Shown: positions 16,762 through 26,135 of the stretch, in pieces
Position numbering within the stretch: the first letter of the stretch is position 1
Layout: each line of letters starts with the position of its first letter
Source of the DNA: Sinorhizobium fredii USDA 205
GTDB taxonomy: Bacteria; Pseudomonadota; Alphaproteobacteria; Rhizobiales; Rhizobiaceae
Length of the DNA stretch: 49,906 nucleotides
Assembly: GCF_001461695.1 (NCBI RefSeq)
Contig: NZ_AUTC01000154.1
Location: 1-49,906, forward strand
Direction of reading: 5' to 3'
The notes under the pieces: model-generated
Database searches by the model: none
What the model was told of the DNA's origin: nothing
The model's input: only the letters and a program-made list of their open reading frames with translations
Position numbers and translations under genes: made by a program

Positions 16762-18078
16762 TCAGCTTTCCGTGCGCGGCTCCAGCCGCGCCTTCACCAC
16801 CAGCGGATTGATATAGGGTTCGAGCCCCTTCATCGTCGCCGTCAGTGCGCCTCGCATCTGTTGCACGGTTTCAAGCCCGGCGTCGATCATCGAACGACGC
16901 ATCTCGTCGTTGCCGAGCAGGTAGTTGACGCCCTTCGCCAGCATTTCGACATCGCGGACGATCTTGGCGCTGCCGTTCTTGGCGAGCATCTGGTAGGTCT
17001 CGCGGAAATTCTGGACATTGCCGCCCGAAAGCACCGCGCAGCCGAGCATGGCGGGCTCCAGCGGGTTCTGTCCGCCCTCGGCAAAGAGCGAACGGCCGAC
17101 GAAGGCAATCTCGGTCAGCCGCAGATAGAGTCCCATTTCGCCGATCGTGTCACCGAGGAAAATATCGACGTCCGGCGTCAGGCGGTCGCCGCGCGTCCGG
17201 CGCGCAACCTTGAGCCCCTTGGCGGCCAATGCGGACTCGACGGCATCGCCGCGCTCGGGATGACGCGGAACGACGATCGTCAGCAGGCCGTTGCGCTGCT
17301 TCAGGGCGTGGTGAACGACACCGGCCGCCTCTTCCTCGCCCTCGAAGGTGGAGATCGCCGCCCAGGTCTTTCGCGAACCGATCTGCTGGGAATAATCGCG
17401 TAGCGCCTGCGGATCGTGCGGCGGCGCGTCGGTGTCGACCTTGAGATTGCCAGAAACCATCACCGGCAGCGCGCCGAGCGTGCGGAAACGCTCCGCATCG
17501 ACATCGGACTGGGCAATGACGAGCGCAAGGTTCTCGAAAAGCGCATCGGCAAGCGACGGCCGCTTCTTCCAACGGGCGAAGGTGCGGTCCGAAAGGCGCC
17601 CGTTGACCAGAACCTGCGGAATGTGGCGCCGTCCGAGTTCGATGATCGTCATCGGCCAGATTTCCGATTCGGCGATGATCGCCAGATCCGGCTGCCAGTA
17701 TTCGAGGAAGCGGCTCACCGCCGGCTTGAAATCGAGCGGCACATATTGATGGATGACGGCCGTGCCCAGGCGCTCGGCGGCGACGCGCGCCGAGGTCGTC
17801 GTCCCCGTGGTCAGGACCACGGCGATGCCGCGGCGGCGGATTTCCTTGATCAGCGGGGTGACCGCAACCGTTTCGCCAACACTGGCGGCATGAAACCAGA
17901 CGAGCGGCCCCGGCGGGCGCGGCGCACTCGCATGGCCGTAGCGTTCGCGGCGCCGGGCCGGATCCTCCTTGCCCTTCGCCGCCCGCACCGCCAGGTAGGG
18001 CACAACGAAGGGGTAGATCGCCGTGCCGAGCCAACGGTAGGAGGAAAGCGCGAGCCGTGCGCGCAGGCTGCTCATCAA
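16762..18078 (-). CDS. waaA: 3-deoxy-D-manno-octulosonic acid (Kdo) transferase
   Basis: A 438-residue WaaA/KdtA glycosyltransferase (GT30), anchored by an N-terminal hydrophobic segment (IYPFVVPYLAV). It transfers Kdo from CMP-Kdo to the lipid A precursor on the cytoplasmic face of the inner membrane. The catalytic base is expected to be Glu69 in HAASVGE. Downstream motifs are ESEIWP, VNGRLSD, SGNLKVD and GGQNPLEPA. Two ATG codons are adjacent at the start. It follows the DUF4170 gene by 30 bp. Confidence 0.95.
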   Translation of the reverse strand: MMSSLRARLALSSYRWLGTAIYPFVVPYLAVRAAKGKEDPARRRERYGHASAPRPPGPLVWFHAASVGETVAVTPLIKEIRRRGIAVVLTTGTTTSARVAAERLGTAVIHQYVPLDFKPAVSRFLEYWQPDLAIIAESEIWPMTIIELGRRHIPQVLVNGRLSDRTFARWKKRPSLADALFENLALVIAQSDVDAERFRTLGALPVMVSGNLKVDTDAPPHDPQALRDYSQQIGSRKTWAAISTFEGEEEAAGVVHHALKQRNGLLTIVVPRHPERGDAVESALAAKGLKVARRTRGDRLTPDVDIFLGDTIGEMGLYLRLTEIAFVGRSLFAEGGQNPLEPAMLGCAVLSGGNVQNFRETYQMLAKNGSAKIVRDVEMLAKGVNYLLGNDEMRRSMIDAGLETVQQMRGALTATMKGLEPYINPLVVKARLEPRTES

Positions 18079-18108
18079 CGCTCGCCCTTACCCGCGCTTA
18101 CCAAGACA

Positions 18109-18345
18109 TCAATCATTTTCCGGATCGAGCAGCCGGTGCATGTGAACGATGAAATAACGCATATGGGCGTTGTCGACGGTCATCTGCGCCTTGGACTTCC
18201 ACGCCACATGGGCGCTCTCGTAATCGGGGAAGATACCGACGATGTCGAGGTCGTTGAGATCACGGAACTGCACGTCGGTGAGCGTCGTCAACTCGCCGCC
18301 GAAGACAAGGTGCAGGAGCTGCTTCTTCTCGGTGTTCTGAGCCAT
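18109..18345 (-). CDS. DUF4170 family small protein
   Basis: A 78-residue protein (MAQNTEKKQLLHLVFGGEL start) of a short family common beside waaA in rhizobia, which I recognise as DUF4170. The upstream open frame overlaps cysQ and is not used. There is no signal peptide. Its constant place between cysQ and waaA suggests a link to lipopolysaccharide assembly, but the function is unknown. Confidence 0.85.
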   Translation of the reverse strand: MAQNTEKKQLLHLVFGGELTTLTDVQFRDLNDLDIVGIFPDYESAHVAWKSKAQMTVDNAHMRYFIVHMHRLLDPEND

Positions 18346-18403
18346 TGTGTTCCCATTGTTCTTTGAAACGTCGGCGTTGGTTTGCGGCATTCGCACCCAA
18401 AGG

Positions 18404-19222
18404 TCAATGGGCGTCGAACGGCCTGGAGGCGGCCAGCAATGCCGGCAGAGCGAGACCGGATCCGGCCCCCAGGACTCCATGACTGACAATCGGGCGATTG
18501 TAGGACAGCGGCATGCCGTCAAGGCCACGGAGCGCTCCGCCTGCCCGTGCCAGAATGAGGTCGGCCGCGGCCAGATCCCAGTCATGCGCGTTCTTCTTGA
18601 CGATCGTGCCGTCGATGCGGCCGTCGGCGATCATCGCCAGCCGATAGGCGAGCGACGGTATATGCGGCACGCGCGCCAGCCTGTCGCTATAGGGCGCGGC
18701 GAGCTTGCCGGCGACGTCTTCGGCCATCGCCACCTGCAGTCGCTCGTCCGGCACGGGGTCACGCACCGAGATCGCCGTGCCGTTCTTTCGTGCCTCGCCG
18801 TCGAGGGTCGCCTCGAAGATTTCGCCGAGAGCCGGCGCATAGAGCACGCCGGCCGTCGGCTGGCCCTGGTGAACGACGGCGACGCTGACGCACCAAAGGT
18901 CCTTGCCGGAGATGAAGGCGCGCGTGCCGTCGATCGGATCGACGACGAAGACGGTGTCGCGGGAAAGGCGCGTCGCATCGTCGTCGGTCTCCTCGGAGAG
19001 CCAGCCGTAGTCCGGCCGCGCGGCAAGCAGCCTCGTCTTCAGGATGTCGTTCGCGGCGAGATCGGCCTCGCTCACGGGGGAGCGGCCCTCATTCTTCCAG
19101 CGAACGTCGACGGTCTTCCGGAAGTATCCGAGCGCCGTATCGCCTGCGGCCACCGCTGCGGCGAGGATGAGCTTGAGATCCTCGTCCCAGCTGGGCGCGC
19201 TCTGGAGGGCTACTTCTGACAT
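18404..19222 (-). CDS. cysQ: 3'(2'),5'-bisphosphate nucleotidase / inositol monophosphatase family protein
   Basis: A 272-residue metal-dependent phosphatase of the FIG superfamily. The metal motifs are WLSEE (76-78 SEE), DPIDGT at 95-100, and HDWDLAAADL near 215. It most likely removes the 3'-phosphate from PAP(S), as CysQ does, though inositol-1-phosphatase activity is possible. A strong ribosome site (AAGGAG) precedes the ATG. It lies between pmbA and DUF4170 in one orientation. Confidence 0.88.
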   Translation of the reverse strand: MSEVALQSAPSWDEDLKLILAAAVAAGDTALGYFRKTVDVRWKNEGRSPVSEADLAANDILKTRLLAARPDYGWLSEETDDDATRLSRDTVFVVDPIDGTRAFISGKDLWCVSVAVVHQGQPTAGVLYAPALGEIFEATLDGEARKNGTAISVRDPVPDERLQVAMAEDVAGKLAAPYSDRLARVPHIPSLAYRLAMIADGRIDGTIVKKNAHDWDLAAADLILARAGGALRGLDGMPLSYNRPIVSHGVLGAGSGLALPALLAASRPFDAH

Positions 19223-19286
19223 TCGACTCCTTCAAACGCGGGGACGGGCCGACGCGCTTCGATCTGGCGGAACGTACCGCCCGCAC

Positions 19287-20633
19287 TCAGGTTCCGGCAA
19301 GCGTCATGCCTTCGATGGCAAGTGTCGGTGCGGCGATGCCGAACTTCCTGTCGATGTCGTCGGCCGGCGTCAAGGCCATGAACATCTGTTTGAGATTCGA
19401 AGCGATCGTCACTTCCGACACGGGGAAGGTGAGCTCGCCGTTCTCGATCCAGAAGCCGGAGGCGCCGCGGCTATATTCGCCGGTCACCATGTTGACCCCC
19501 TGGCCGATGAGCTCGGTCACGTAGAATCCGGTGCCGACGCCGCGGATCAGATCGTCGCGGGAAATCGTCCCCGGCTCGAGGGCGAGGTTGGTCGAGGCCG
19601 GATTGACGGTCGGGCCACCGCGCACGCCCCGCCCATTGGTCTCGAGCCCTAATTCCCGTGCCGCGGAGGTCGAGAGGAACCAGTGCGCGAGCACGCCGTC
19701 TTCAACCATCGAGAGCTTCGAGCCGGTGACCCCTTCGCCGTCGAAAGGCCTTGAGGAGGAGCCGCGCACAATCAGCGGGTCGTCCGTGACGGCAATGCCT
19801 GCCTTCATGATCTGCTTGCCCATCATGTCGCGCAGGAAACTCGTCTTGCGCGCCACCGACGCGCCGTTGATGGCGCCCGCCAGATGACCGACGAAGCCGC
19901 GCGCCATGCGCGGATCGAAGACGACGGTGACGTTCCTGGCGGTAGGAACCTGACGCGGATTGAGGCGCGCCACCGCCCGTTCGCCGGCGACGCGTCCGAT
20001 ATCGTCGGCGCCGCGCAGATCGTCGAAATAGAGCCGGCTGTCATAATCGTAGTCGCGCTCCATCTTGGTGCCTTCGCCGGCGATGGCGCTGACCGAGCGG
20101 CCGAACCGGGTCGCCATGTAGGAGCCCGAGAAGCCATGCGACGTCACCAGCACGAGGCCGCCCATGCCAGCGGAAGCGCCGGCGCCGCTTGAATTGGTCA
20201 CGCCGGACACCGAAAGTGCCGCCGCCTCGGCCGCAAGTGCCGCTTCGGTCAGCGCTTCGCTCGAAACCTCGCGCGCGTCGAAGAGGTCCAGGTCCGGATA
20301 GGACTTCGCCAACCGATCGGGATCGGCGAGCGAGGCATAGGGGTCCTCCGGCGAAGCCTTGGCCATCGCGACTGCGCGCTCCGCCAGGATCTTCAGATCG
20401 AAGCCCGGATTGGCCGAGACGCTGGCGACGCGCCGCCCGACGAAGACCCGAAGCGAAAAATCGTCGCTTTCGGAAGCTTCCGTCGCCTCGACCTTGCCGA
20501 GCCGCACTGACACCGAGCGGGAGCGGCCACGGACGACAACCGCGTCGGCAGCCTCCGCACCGGCCTGGCGGGCGCGGTCCACGAGTTCGGCGGCACGCTT
20601 TTCGAGGATGGCGGAATCGATCGTCTCGGACAT
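19287..20633 (-). CDS. pmbA: TldE/PmbA-family metallopeptidase subunit
   Basis: A 448-residue PmbA (TldE), matching the E. coli length of about 450. It lacks the HExxxH zinc site found in TldD, so it is the non-catalytic partner of the TldD/E protease, which matures RiPP precursors and degrades antitoxins. A tldD partner is not in this window. ATG at 20648 is an alternative start; 20633 (MSETID) matches the family better. First gene of the minus-strand run towards lpxK. Confidence 0.9.
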   Translation of the reverse strand: MSETIDSAILEKRAAELVDRARQAGAEAADAVVVRGRSRSVSVRLGKVEATEASESDDFSLRVFVGRRVASVSANPGFDLKILAERAVAMAKASPEDPYASLADPDRLAKSYPDLDLFDAREVSSEALTEAALAAEAAALSVSGVTNSSGAGASAGMGGLVLVTSHGFSGSYMATRFGRSVSAIAGEGTKMERDYDYDSRLYFDDLRGADDIGRVAGERAVARLNPRQVPTARNVTVVFDPRMARGFVGHLAGAINGASVARKTSFLRDMMGKQIMKAGIAVTDDPLIVRGSSSRPFDGEGVTGSKLSMVEDGVLAHWFLSTSAARELGLETNGRGVRGGPTVNPASTNLALEPGTISRDDLIRGVGTGFYVTELIGQGVNMVTGEYSRGASGFWIENGELTFPVSEVTIASNLKQMFMALTPADDIDRKFGIAAPTLAIEGMTLAGT

Positions 20634-20783
20634 GATTAAGCCTTTCATTCCTGCCCCATTTATTGTGCACTGGAGCATGCATCAAGGGCATCATGATGAT
20701 TCCCCTCTCCGCATAGTATGACAGACCGCCTCGCTTCCCCCGCCAAGGGGCGTCGAGAGCCTCCATGATGAAAGCCGCGAGCA

Positions 20784-22640
20784 ATGCAGACGACTCCCCT
20801 CCTCTATACCCAGGCGCTGATGCTGCTCGGCGGCGCCGTCGTAGCTGCGCCGCTGTTCAAGCGCCTCGGACTCGGGACGATTCTCGGTTATCTCGCCGCC
20901 GGTATCGTGATCGGGCCGGTCGCCCAGTCGATTACCGAGGGCGAAGAGATCCTTCACGTATCGGAGCTCGGCGTCGTCTTCCTGCTGTTCATCATCGGCC
21001 TAGAGCTGAAGCCGTCACGACTGTGGCAGATGCGGCGCGACATTTTCGGCCTGGGCACGGCGCAGGTTGTCGTGACAGGCGTCGTTCTGTCCTTCCTCAT
21101 CGCGTTCTTCGGGTTGCTCGAGTGGAGAGCCAGCGTCATTGCCGGCTTTGGCCTGGCGCTTTCGTCGACGGCTTTCGCCATGCAGATCCTCGACGAAAAC
21201 AACGATACCAATACGCGCTATGGTCAGCGCGCCTTTTCCATCCTCCTGCTTCAGGACCTGGCGATCGTCCCGCTGCTCGCTTTGATCCCGTTGATGGCGA
21301 CGCGCGCTCCCGAGGCCACGACAACGGCCTTCGAAGACTTCGCGATTGCGATCGCCGCCATCGCGGCGCTTTATGCGGCGGGCCGCTACCTGCTCAACCC
21401 CCTCTTCCAGGTCATCGCCCGCACCGGAGCCCGCGACGTCATGATCGCCGCAGCGCTGCTCGTCGTCATGGGAGCGGCGACGATGATGCAGTTGGCGGGC
21501 CTTTCGATGGCGATGGGCGCCTTTCTCGCCGGCGTGCTGCTCGCGGAATCCTCGTATCGCCACGAACTCGAAGCCGATATCGAACCGTTTCGCGGTATCC
21601 TCCAGGCACTGTTCTTCATGGCAGTCGGATTGTCGCTCGAACTCCATGTCATCGCCGAGAACTATCTGCTGATCCTCGCCGCCGTGCCAGTGCTCATGGC
21701 GGTGAAGAGCCTTGTTCTCTATGGGCTCTGCCGCGCCACGGGTTCTCACCACAATGATGCCGTGCGCATCAGCCTGCTTCTGCCGCAGGGTGGCGAATTC
21801 GGCTTCGTGCTGTTCACGGCCGCCGCAGTTGCGGGCGTCTTCACGCAAGGCGTTGCCTCCCTGCTCGTCGCGATCGTCACGCTTTCCATGGCATTGACGC
21901 CCGTTGCGGCGCTGCTTTCGAAGCGGCTGTTGCGCGAACACGAGGAGATGGACGACGAGATCGAGGAGGATTTCGAAGGCGCCGGCGCCGACGTGCTGAT
22001 GATCGGCTTTTCCCGCTTCGCCCAGATCGCCGCGCAGATTCTCTTGGCCGGCGGCCGCGACGTGACGATCATCGACCATTCCGCCGCTCGCGTTCGCCAG
22101 GCCGCGACCTTCGGATTCCGCATCTATTTCGGCGACGGCACGCGGCTCGACGTCTTGCGGGCGGCCGGCATCGAGAAGGCAAAGATCGTCGCCGTCTGCA
22201 CGCAGAAGAAGGAAATCACGGACAAGATCATCAGCCTCGTCCAGGCGGAATATCCGAACGCCCGCATCTTCGCCCGTTCCTATGATCGGCTGCATACGCT
22301 GGAACTGCGTGCCATGGGCGTCGAGTACGAGTTGCGCGAGACGTTTGAGTCCGGCCTGCTGTTCGGCCGCAAGACGATCGAAGCGCTCGGCGTCGGCGGC
22401 GAGGAAGCTCTCTCCATCATGGACGACATCCGCCGCCGCGACGAGGCGCGGCTGGTGCTGCAGGAGGCCGAAGGCATCACGGCCGGCCGCGACATGCTGC
22501 ATTCGGAGCCGGTGCGGCCGGAACCGCTGGTCAAGCCGAAACGGGACGTCAACCACACTGCGGAGACGGAAGAGCGGATCCTACCTCAGCTTCCGGCCGC
22601 CAACGATGGTCGAGCCGACACGCTGGCCAGTGCCGACTGA
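20784..22640 (+). CDS. CPA2 monovalent cation:proton antiporter with RCK/TrkA-N domain (KefB/KefC-like)
   Basis: A 618-residue inner-membrane antiporter. About 12 hydrophobic segments occupy residues 5-390, including LQDLAIVPLLAL and the family HELEADIEPFRGILQALFF stretch. A cytosolic TrkA-N domain at about 410-530 would bind nucleotide; its glycine motif reads GFSRFAQI rather than the usual GxGRxG. A charged tail follows. It likely exports potassium in exchange for protons, perhaps gated by glutathione adducts as in KefC. No KefF/KefG subunit is adjacent. It is divergent from pmbA. Confidence 0.9.
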   Translation: MQTTPLLYTQALMLLGGAVVAAPLFKRLGLGTILGYLAAGIVIGPVAQSITEGEEILHVSELGVVFLLFIIGLELKPSRLWQMRRDIFGLGTAQVVVTGVVLSFLIAFFGLLEWRASVIAGFGLALSSTAFAMQILDENNDTNTRYGQRAFSILLLQDLAIVPLLALIPLMATRAPEATTTAFEDFAIAIAAIAALYAAGRYLLNPLFQVIARTGARDVMIAAALLVVMGAATMMQLAGLSMAMGAFLAGVLLAESSYRHELEADIEPFRGILQALFFMAVGLSLELHVIAENYLLILAAVPVLMAVKSLVLYGLCRATGSHHNDAVRISLLLPQGGEFGFVLFTAAAVAGVFTQGVASLLVAIVTLSMALTPVAALLSKRLLREHEEMDDEIEEDFEGAGADVLMIGFSRFAQIAAQILLAGGRDVTIIDHSAARVRQAATFGFRIYFGDGTRLDVLRAAGIEKAKIVAVCTQKKEITDKIISLVQAEYPNARIFARSYDRLHTLELRAMGVEYELRETFESGLLFGRKTIEALGVGGEEALSIMDDIRRRDEARLVLQEAEGITAGRDMLHSEPVRPEPLVKPKRDVNHTAETEERILPQLPAANDGRADTLASAD

Positions 22641-22651
22641 ACCAAAGCGCC

Positions 22652-22753
22652 CTACTGCATGTTTCCTTAAATCGTATTCGATTTAAGGACAAGAACATGC
22701 AGCAAAGTGCTACAGGGACCTTTGTGCGTCTGAAAAGACGCACGGCGCAGTAG
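22652..22753 (+). repeat. 102-bp structured intergenic repeat, copy 1
   Basis: The outer arms CTACTGC (22652-22658) and GCAGTAG (22747-22753) are perfect complements. Inside are an 18-bp hairpin with a 4-nt bulge (22656-22701; arms TGCATGTT+TCCTTAAATC) and a perfect 8-bp hairpin (GTGCGTCT/AGACGCAC, 22724-22743). The element fills the gap between two convergent genes. The reverse complement of 48827-48928 is the same element with many substitutions. Confidence 0.85.
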
Positions 22754-22763
22754 TCGGGCCGGA

Positions 22764-23645
22764 TCAGCGCCCCGCCTGCCATTGGTCGATCCGCCCCGAG
22801 AGTGCCCGCTTCAGTTGGTCACTCGTCGAGGCCGTGGCGGCGAGCACCTCCCGGGCGCGCAGGAAATCCAAGGCGCGGAAGCGGCCGACATCAGGGCGGA
22901 GCAGAATATCCGGCGCGCCGGCCTTCATCTTCATGGCGATGATCGACTGCATCATCAACTGGCTCGCGCCGAATAGGCTGTCGATGCGGCTCGGTATCGT
23001 CTTTCCGTCGCCATCCGGACCGCCGACGACGTCGACGGCGACAACGATGTCGGCGAGTGCACGCAGGTGGTCGAAGGGAATCGGATTGTACATGCCGCCA
23101 TCGATCATCACGCGGCCCTCGATCTTCACCGGCATGAAGATCGCCGGGAGCGCGCAGGACGCGGCGATCGCCTTATGCAGGTCGCCGCTTTCGCAGATGC
23201 GCTCGGTTTGCCCGTAATAATCGGTCGCCGTGACTTTCAACGGTATCAGCAGGTCTGAAAATCGCGACGGGATCGCCTCGGGGAGAAAGGCCTTCAGCAC
23301 CCGTTCGATGTTGAACTGCCCGAAGCGGAAGCCGCTCGATACGGCCTCCGACAGACTGTTCGGACGGAGCTGCCACAGGCGGTTGAGCACCTCGCCGCGA
23401 TTGCCGACGGTCGCAAGCGTGTAGTCTCGGATCTCCCGGCCGGTCATGCCGGCCGCCATGCCCGCGCCCATGATGGCGCCGATCGACGAGCCGGCAATCG
23501 CCAGGGGCCGGATGCCCATCTCGTCCAAGGCCTCGATGACGTGGATATGGGCAAGGCCGCGCGCACCGCCGCCACCAAACGCGACGGCGATCGTCGGTTC
23601 ACCCGTGTCCGGCCGGTCGCGCCGTACAGATACGTGCTGCTCCAT
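22764..23645 (-). CDS. Patatin-like phospholipase (RssA-type)
   Basis: A 293-residue patatin-family acyl hydrolase. The oxyanion motif is GGGGARG at 24-30, the nucleophile Ser54 lies in GSSIG, and the dyad partner is Asp182 in IDGG. It hydrolyses acyl esters of lipids; its natural substrate is unknown. No signal peptide is seen. It is 84 bp downstream of rsmD in the same orientation and could be co-transcribed. Confidence 0.9.
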   Translation of the reverse strand: MEQHVSVRRDRPDTGEPTIAVAFGGGGARGLAHIHVIEALDEMGIRPLAIAGSSIGAIMGAGMAAGMTGREIRDYTLATVGNRGEVLNRLWQLRPNSLSEAVSSGFRFGQFNIERVLKAFLPEAIPSRFSDLLIPLKVTATDYYGQTERICESGDLHKAIAASCALPAIFMPVKIEGRVMIDGGMYNPIPFDHLRALADIVVAVDVVGGPDGDGKTIPSRIDSLFGASQLMMQSIIAMKMKAGAPDILLRPDVGRFRALDFLRAREVLAATASTSDQLKRALSGRIDQWQAGR

Positions 23646-23729
23646 CGATGCTCTCCGTTCCGTCCGCGCCCGTTGCGGCCGGTGCCTCAGTCAGAGCGGG
23701 ATGATTTCCACCCACGCTCAACTGCAACT

Positions 23730-24287
23730 TTAGCCAAGAAAACGGTAGAAATGGATCTGCGTGTCGCCGAAGGCACGGACGTCGAGCGGCTCAAAGGCTC
23801 CGGACAGTTGCGGCCGTATATCGGCGCTCTCCTCCAGCACCACCAGGGCGCCCGGCACGAGCCATCCGCCTGCCGCCGCCGACTCGAGCGCGCGTTCGCC
23901 GAGCCCCTTGCCATAGGGGGGATCTGCGAAAACCAGATGAAATGGCTCCATGGTGCCGACTGTACCGAGGTCCACCGCGTCGCGGCGAAAGATCTTGGCG
24001 CGGGCCTGCAGGCCGAGCGCTTCGATATTGACACGGATGAGCCCGCGGCCCTCGACCCCCTGCTCGACGAAAAGCGCCTGGCGGCAGCCGCGTGACAGCG
24101 CCTCGAGTCCGACCGCTCCCGTACCGGCGAAAAGGTCGAGCATGCGAGCGCCGTCGAGCGCCTCGGGGTAGCTGTGGCTCAGGATGTTGAACAGGCTTTC
24201 GCGCGTCCGGTCGGTGGTCGGCCGGATATCGTTGGACTTGGGGGTGGCGAGCGTGCGGCCCCGGAACTCTCCGCCGACGATGCGCAC
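23730..24287 (-). CDS. rsmD: 16S rRNA (guanine(966)-N(2))-methyltransferase
   Basis: A 185-residue class I SAM-dependent methyltransferase. The SAM loop is DLFAGTGAVGLEALSRG (51 onward) and the catalytic DPPY motif is at residues 122-125. It methylates G966 of 16S rRNA in the 30S subunit. It begins 6 bp after the pseudouridine synthase gene, an operon of rRNA modification. Confidence 0.95.
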   Translation of the reverse strand: MRIVGGEFRGRTLATPKSNDIRPTTDRTRESLFNILSHSYPEALDGARMLDLFAGTGAVGLEALSRGCRQALFVEQGVEGRGLIRVNIEALGLQARAKIFRRDAVDLGTVGTMEPFHLVFADPPYGKGLGERALESAAAGGWLVPGALVVLEESADIRPQLSGAFEPLDVRAFGDTQIHFYRFLG

Positions 24288-24293
24288 GATCGA

Positions 24294-26135
24294 TTACTTC
24301 CCCTTGCCGCGCGGCTTGCCGCCGCCCGGGCGGCCGCCGGTCTTATGGCCGCCGGGTTTACCTCCTCCGGGCCTGCCGCCACCGGGCTTGCCCCCGCCGG
24401 ACTTACCGCCACCACGAGGACCCTCGGAGCGCTGGCCGAAGGACTTTCCCCCTGCCGGCTTGCCGCCGGCAGACTTCCCGCGCGGCCGATCACCGAACGG
24501 ACGATCTCCGCCTTCGCGACCTTGGGGCCGATCGTCCTTGCTGCGGCTTGTTCGCGGTTTTTCGGAGAATGCGCGGCTGTCGCCTGCGGCCCGCGCCGGA
24601 CGTTCGCCGCGAGGGCGCTCGCTGCCTTCGCGACGCGGTGGGCGATCGCCGTGGTCGCGCGATTTCCGTTCGCCGGAATCGAAAGGCCGGCGCCGTTCGA
24701 ACCCGCCGTCGCGAGCGTCGTCCTTGCGGCGAACCGGTTCGCTGGCGCTGATCCAGTCCCCGTCCTCGTCGGTACGCTTGACCGATGGACGCGGGGCGCG
24801 ATCCGGCCGAGCAGCACCCTTGGCGGCACCTGCCTTGCGGTCGGGATCGAATTTTGCCGATGTTCTCGTGGCCGAGCCGTCCTTGGCGCGGCCGTAACGC
24901 TTGGTCTTCGGCGCACCTTCCGGACGCTCGCGACGAGCGGGTTTCGACGAGGTCTCTTCCTCAGCGGTCTTCGGCTTCTTTTCGGCGACCGGCCGTGCAC
25001 CGGGCGCCATCCAGACATTCGCGGTGCGGCTGCGCTTTGCAGGCGGCCGGGCGGGGCGATCCTCGAACTTCTCGCGGGGACGTTCCCGCCGGTCGCGGGA
25101 GCGGCTGTCGTCGCGTTGCGTATCAAGGCGCGCAAGCGCCCGTTCGCGCTTGTCCTCTGGCTTTTCACGCCGAGCGCTTCGTTCCTTCCCCCACTCGGGA
25201 GCGTCCTCGTTGTGATCTTCCCTTTCCGGCGCGGCCGGCTGGTCGTTGTAGAGCGGCGCGTCGAAATTCGCCTTCGATTCGGCGATCAGGCGCGGGCCAA
25301 GCTGCTCGCGGAGCGTGCGGCCACGGATTTCCTGGACATGGCCCTCCGGCAGCTCGCCCAACTGGAACGGACCATAGGAAATGCGGATCAGCCGGTTCAC
25401 GTCCAGGCCGAGCGCCCCGAGCACGTTCTTGATCTCGCGGTTCTTGCCTTCGCGCAGCCCCATGGTGATCCAGACGTTCGATCCCTGAACCCGGTCGAGT
25501 GTTGCCTCGATCGCACCATAGAGGACGCCGTCGACGGCGATCCCCTCCTTCAATCGGTCGAGCGCTTCCTGGTCGATTTCGCCATGCGCGCGGACGCGGT
25601 AACGTCTCAACCAACCGGTCGACGGCAACTCGAGAGCGCGGGCAAGTCCCCCGTCATTCGTCAAGAGCAGCAGGCCCTCGGTGTTGATATCGAGGCGGCC
25701 GACCGACAGCACGCGCGGCAGTTCGTCCGGCAGGTTGTCGAAGACCGTCGAGCGGCCCTCCGGATCGGAATTGGTCGTCACCAGACCGGCCGGCTTGTGG
25801 TAGAGCCAAAGACGAGTTCGTTCGATGCCGCGGATCGGATGGCCGTCGACCTCGATACTGTCGGCAAGCGTTGCATTGACGACCGGGGTGTCGAGGACGA
25901 CGCCATTGAGTTTGACGCGCCCTTCCATGATCATCCGCTCGACGTCGCGACGCGAGGCAACGCCGGCGCGCGACAGGATCTTCGAGATGCGCTGCGGCTC
26001 GTCGAGGCCGGCGTCGGCTTTCGGCGCCGCGCCGCTGCCGGGTCGCGCCGCGTTGGCCTTCTTCTCGCCGGAAGGGAAATTGCCCTTCCGACCTTTACCC
26101 TTGCCGGGCCCGGTGGACTTGTCTTTGAATGTCAT
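24294..26135 (-). CDS. rluB: RluB/RsuA-family pseudouridine synthase with a long basic low-complexity tail
   Basis: A 613-residue protein. An S4 RNA-binding domain (about 46-105) is followed by an RsuA/RluB catalytic domain with Asp149 in GRLDINTEGLLLLTNDG (to about 290). The remaining ~320 residues are charged Arg/Lys/Asp/Glu-rich blocks, ending in Gly/Lys/Arg/Pro repeats (GGGKPGGGRPGG). The enzyme would isomerise uridine in 23S rRNA. The tail is probably disordered and RNA-binding. RluB rather than RluE/F is inferred. Divergent from tadA. Confidence 0.88.
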   Translation of the reverse strand: MTFKDKSTGPGKGKGRKGNFPSGEKKANAARPGSGAAPKADAGLDEPQRISKILSRAGVASRRDVERMIMEGRVKLNGVVLDTPVVNATLADSIEVDGHPIRGIERTRLWLYHKPAGLVTTNSDPEGRSTVFDNLPDELPRVLSVGRLDINTEGLLLLTNDGGLARALELPSTGWLRRYRVRAHGEIDQEALDRLKEGIAVDGVLYGAIEATLDRVQGSNVWITMGLREGKNREIKNVLGALGLDVNRLIRISYGPFQLGELPEGHVQEIRGRTLREQLGPRLIAESKANFDAPLYNDQPAAPEREDHNEDAPEWGKERSARREKPEDKRERALARLDTQRDDSRSRDRRERPREKFEDRPARPPAKRSRTANVWMAPGARPVAEKKPKTAEEETSSKPARRERPEGAPKTKRYGRAKDGSATRTSAKFDPDRKAGAAKGAARPDRAPRPSVKRTDEDGDWISASEPVRRKDDARDGGFERRRPFDSGERKSRDHGDRPPRREGSERPRGERPARAAGDSRAFSEKPRTSRSKDDRPQGREGGDRPFGDRPRGKSAGGKPAGGKSFGQRSEGPRGGGKSGGGKPGGGRPGGGKPGGHKTGGRPGGGKPRGKGK

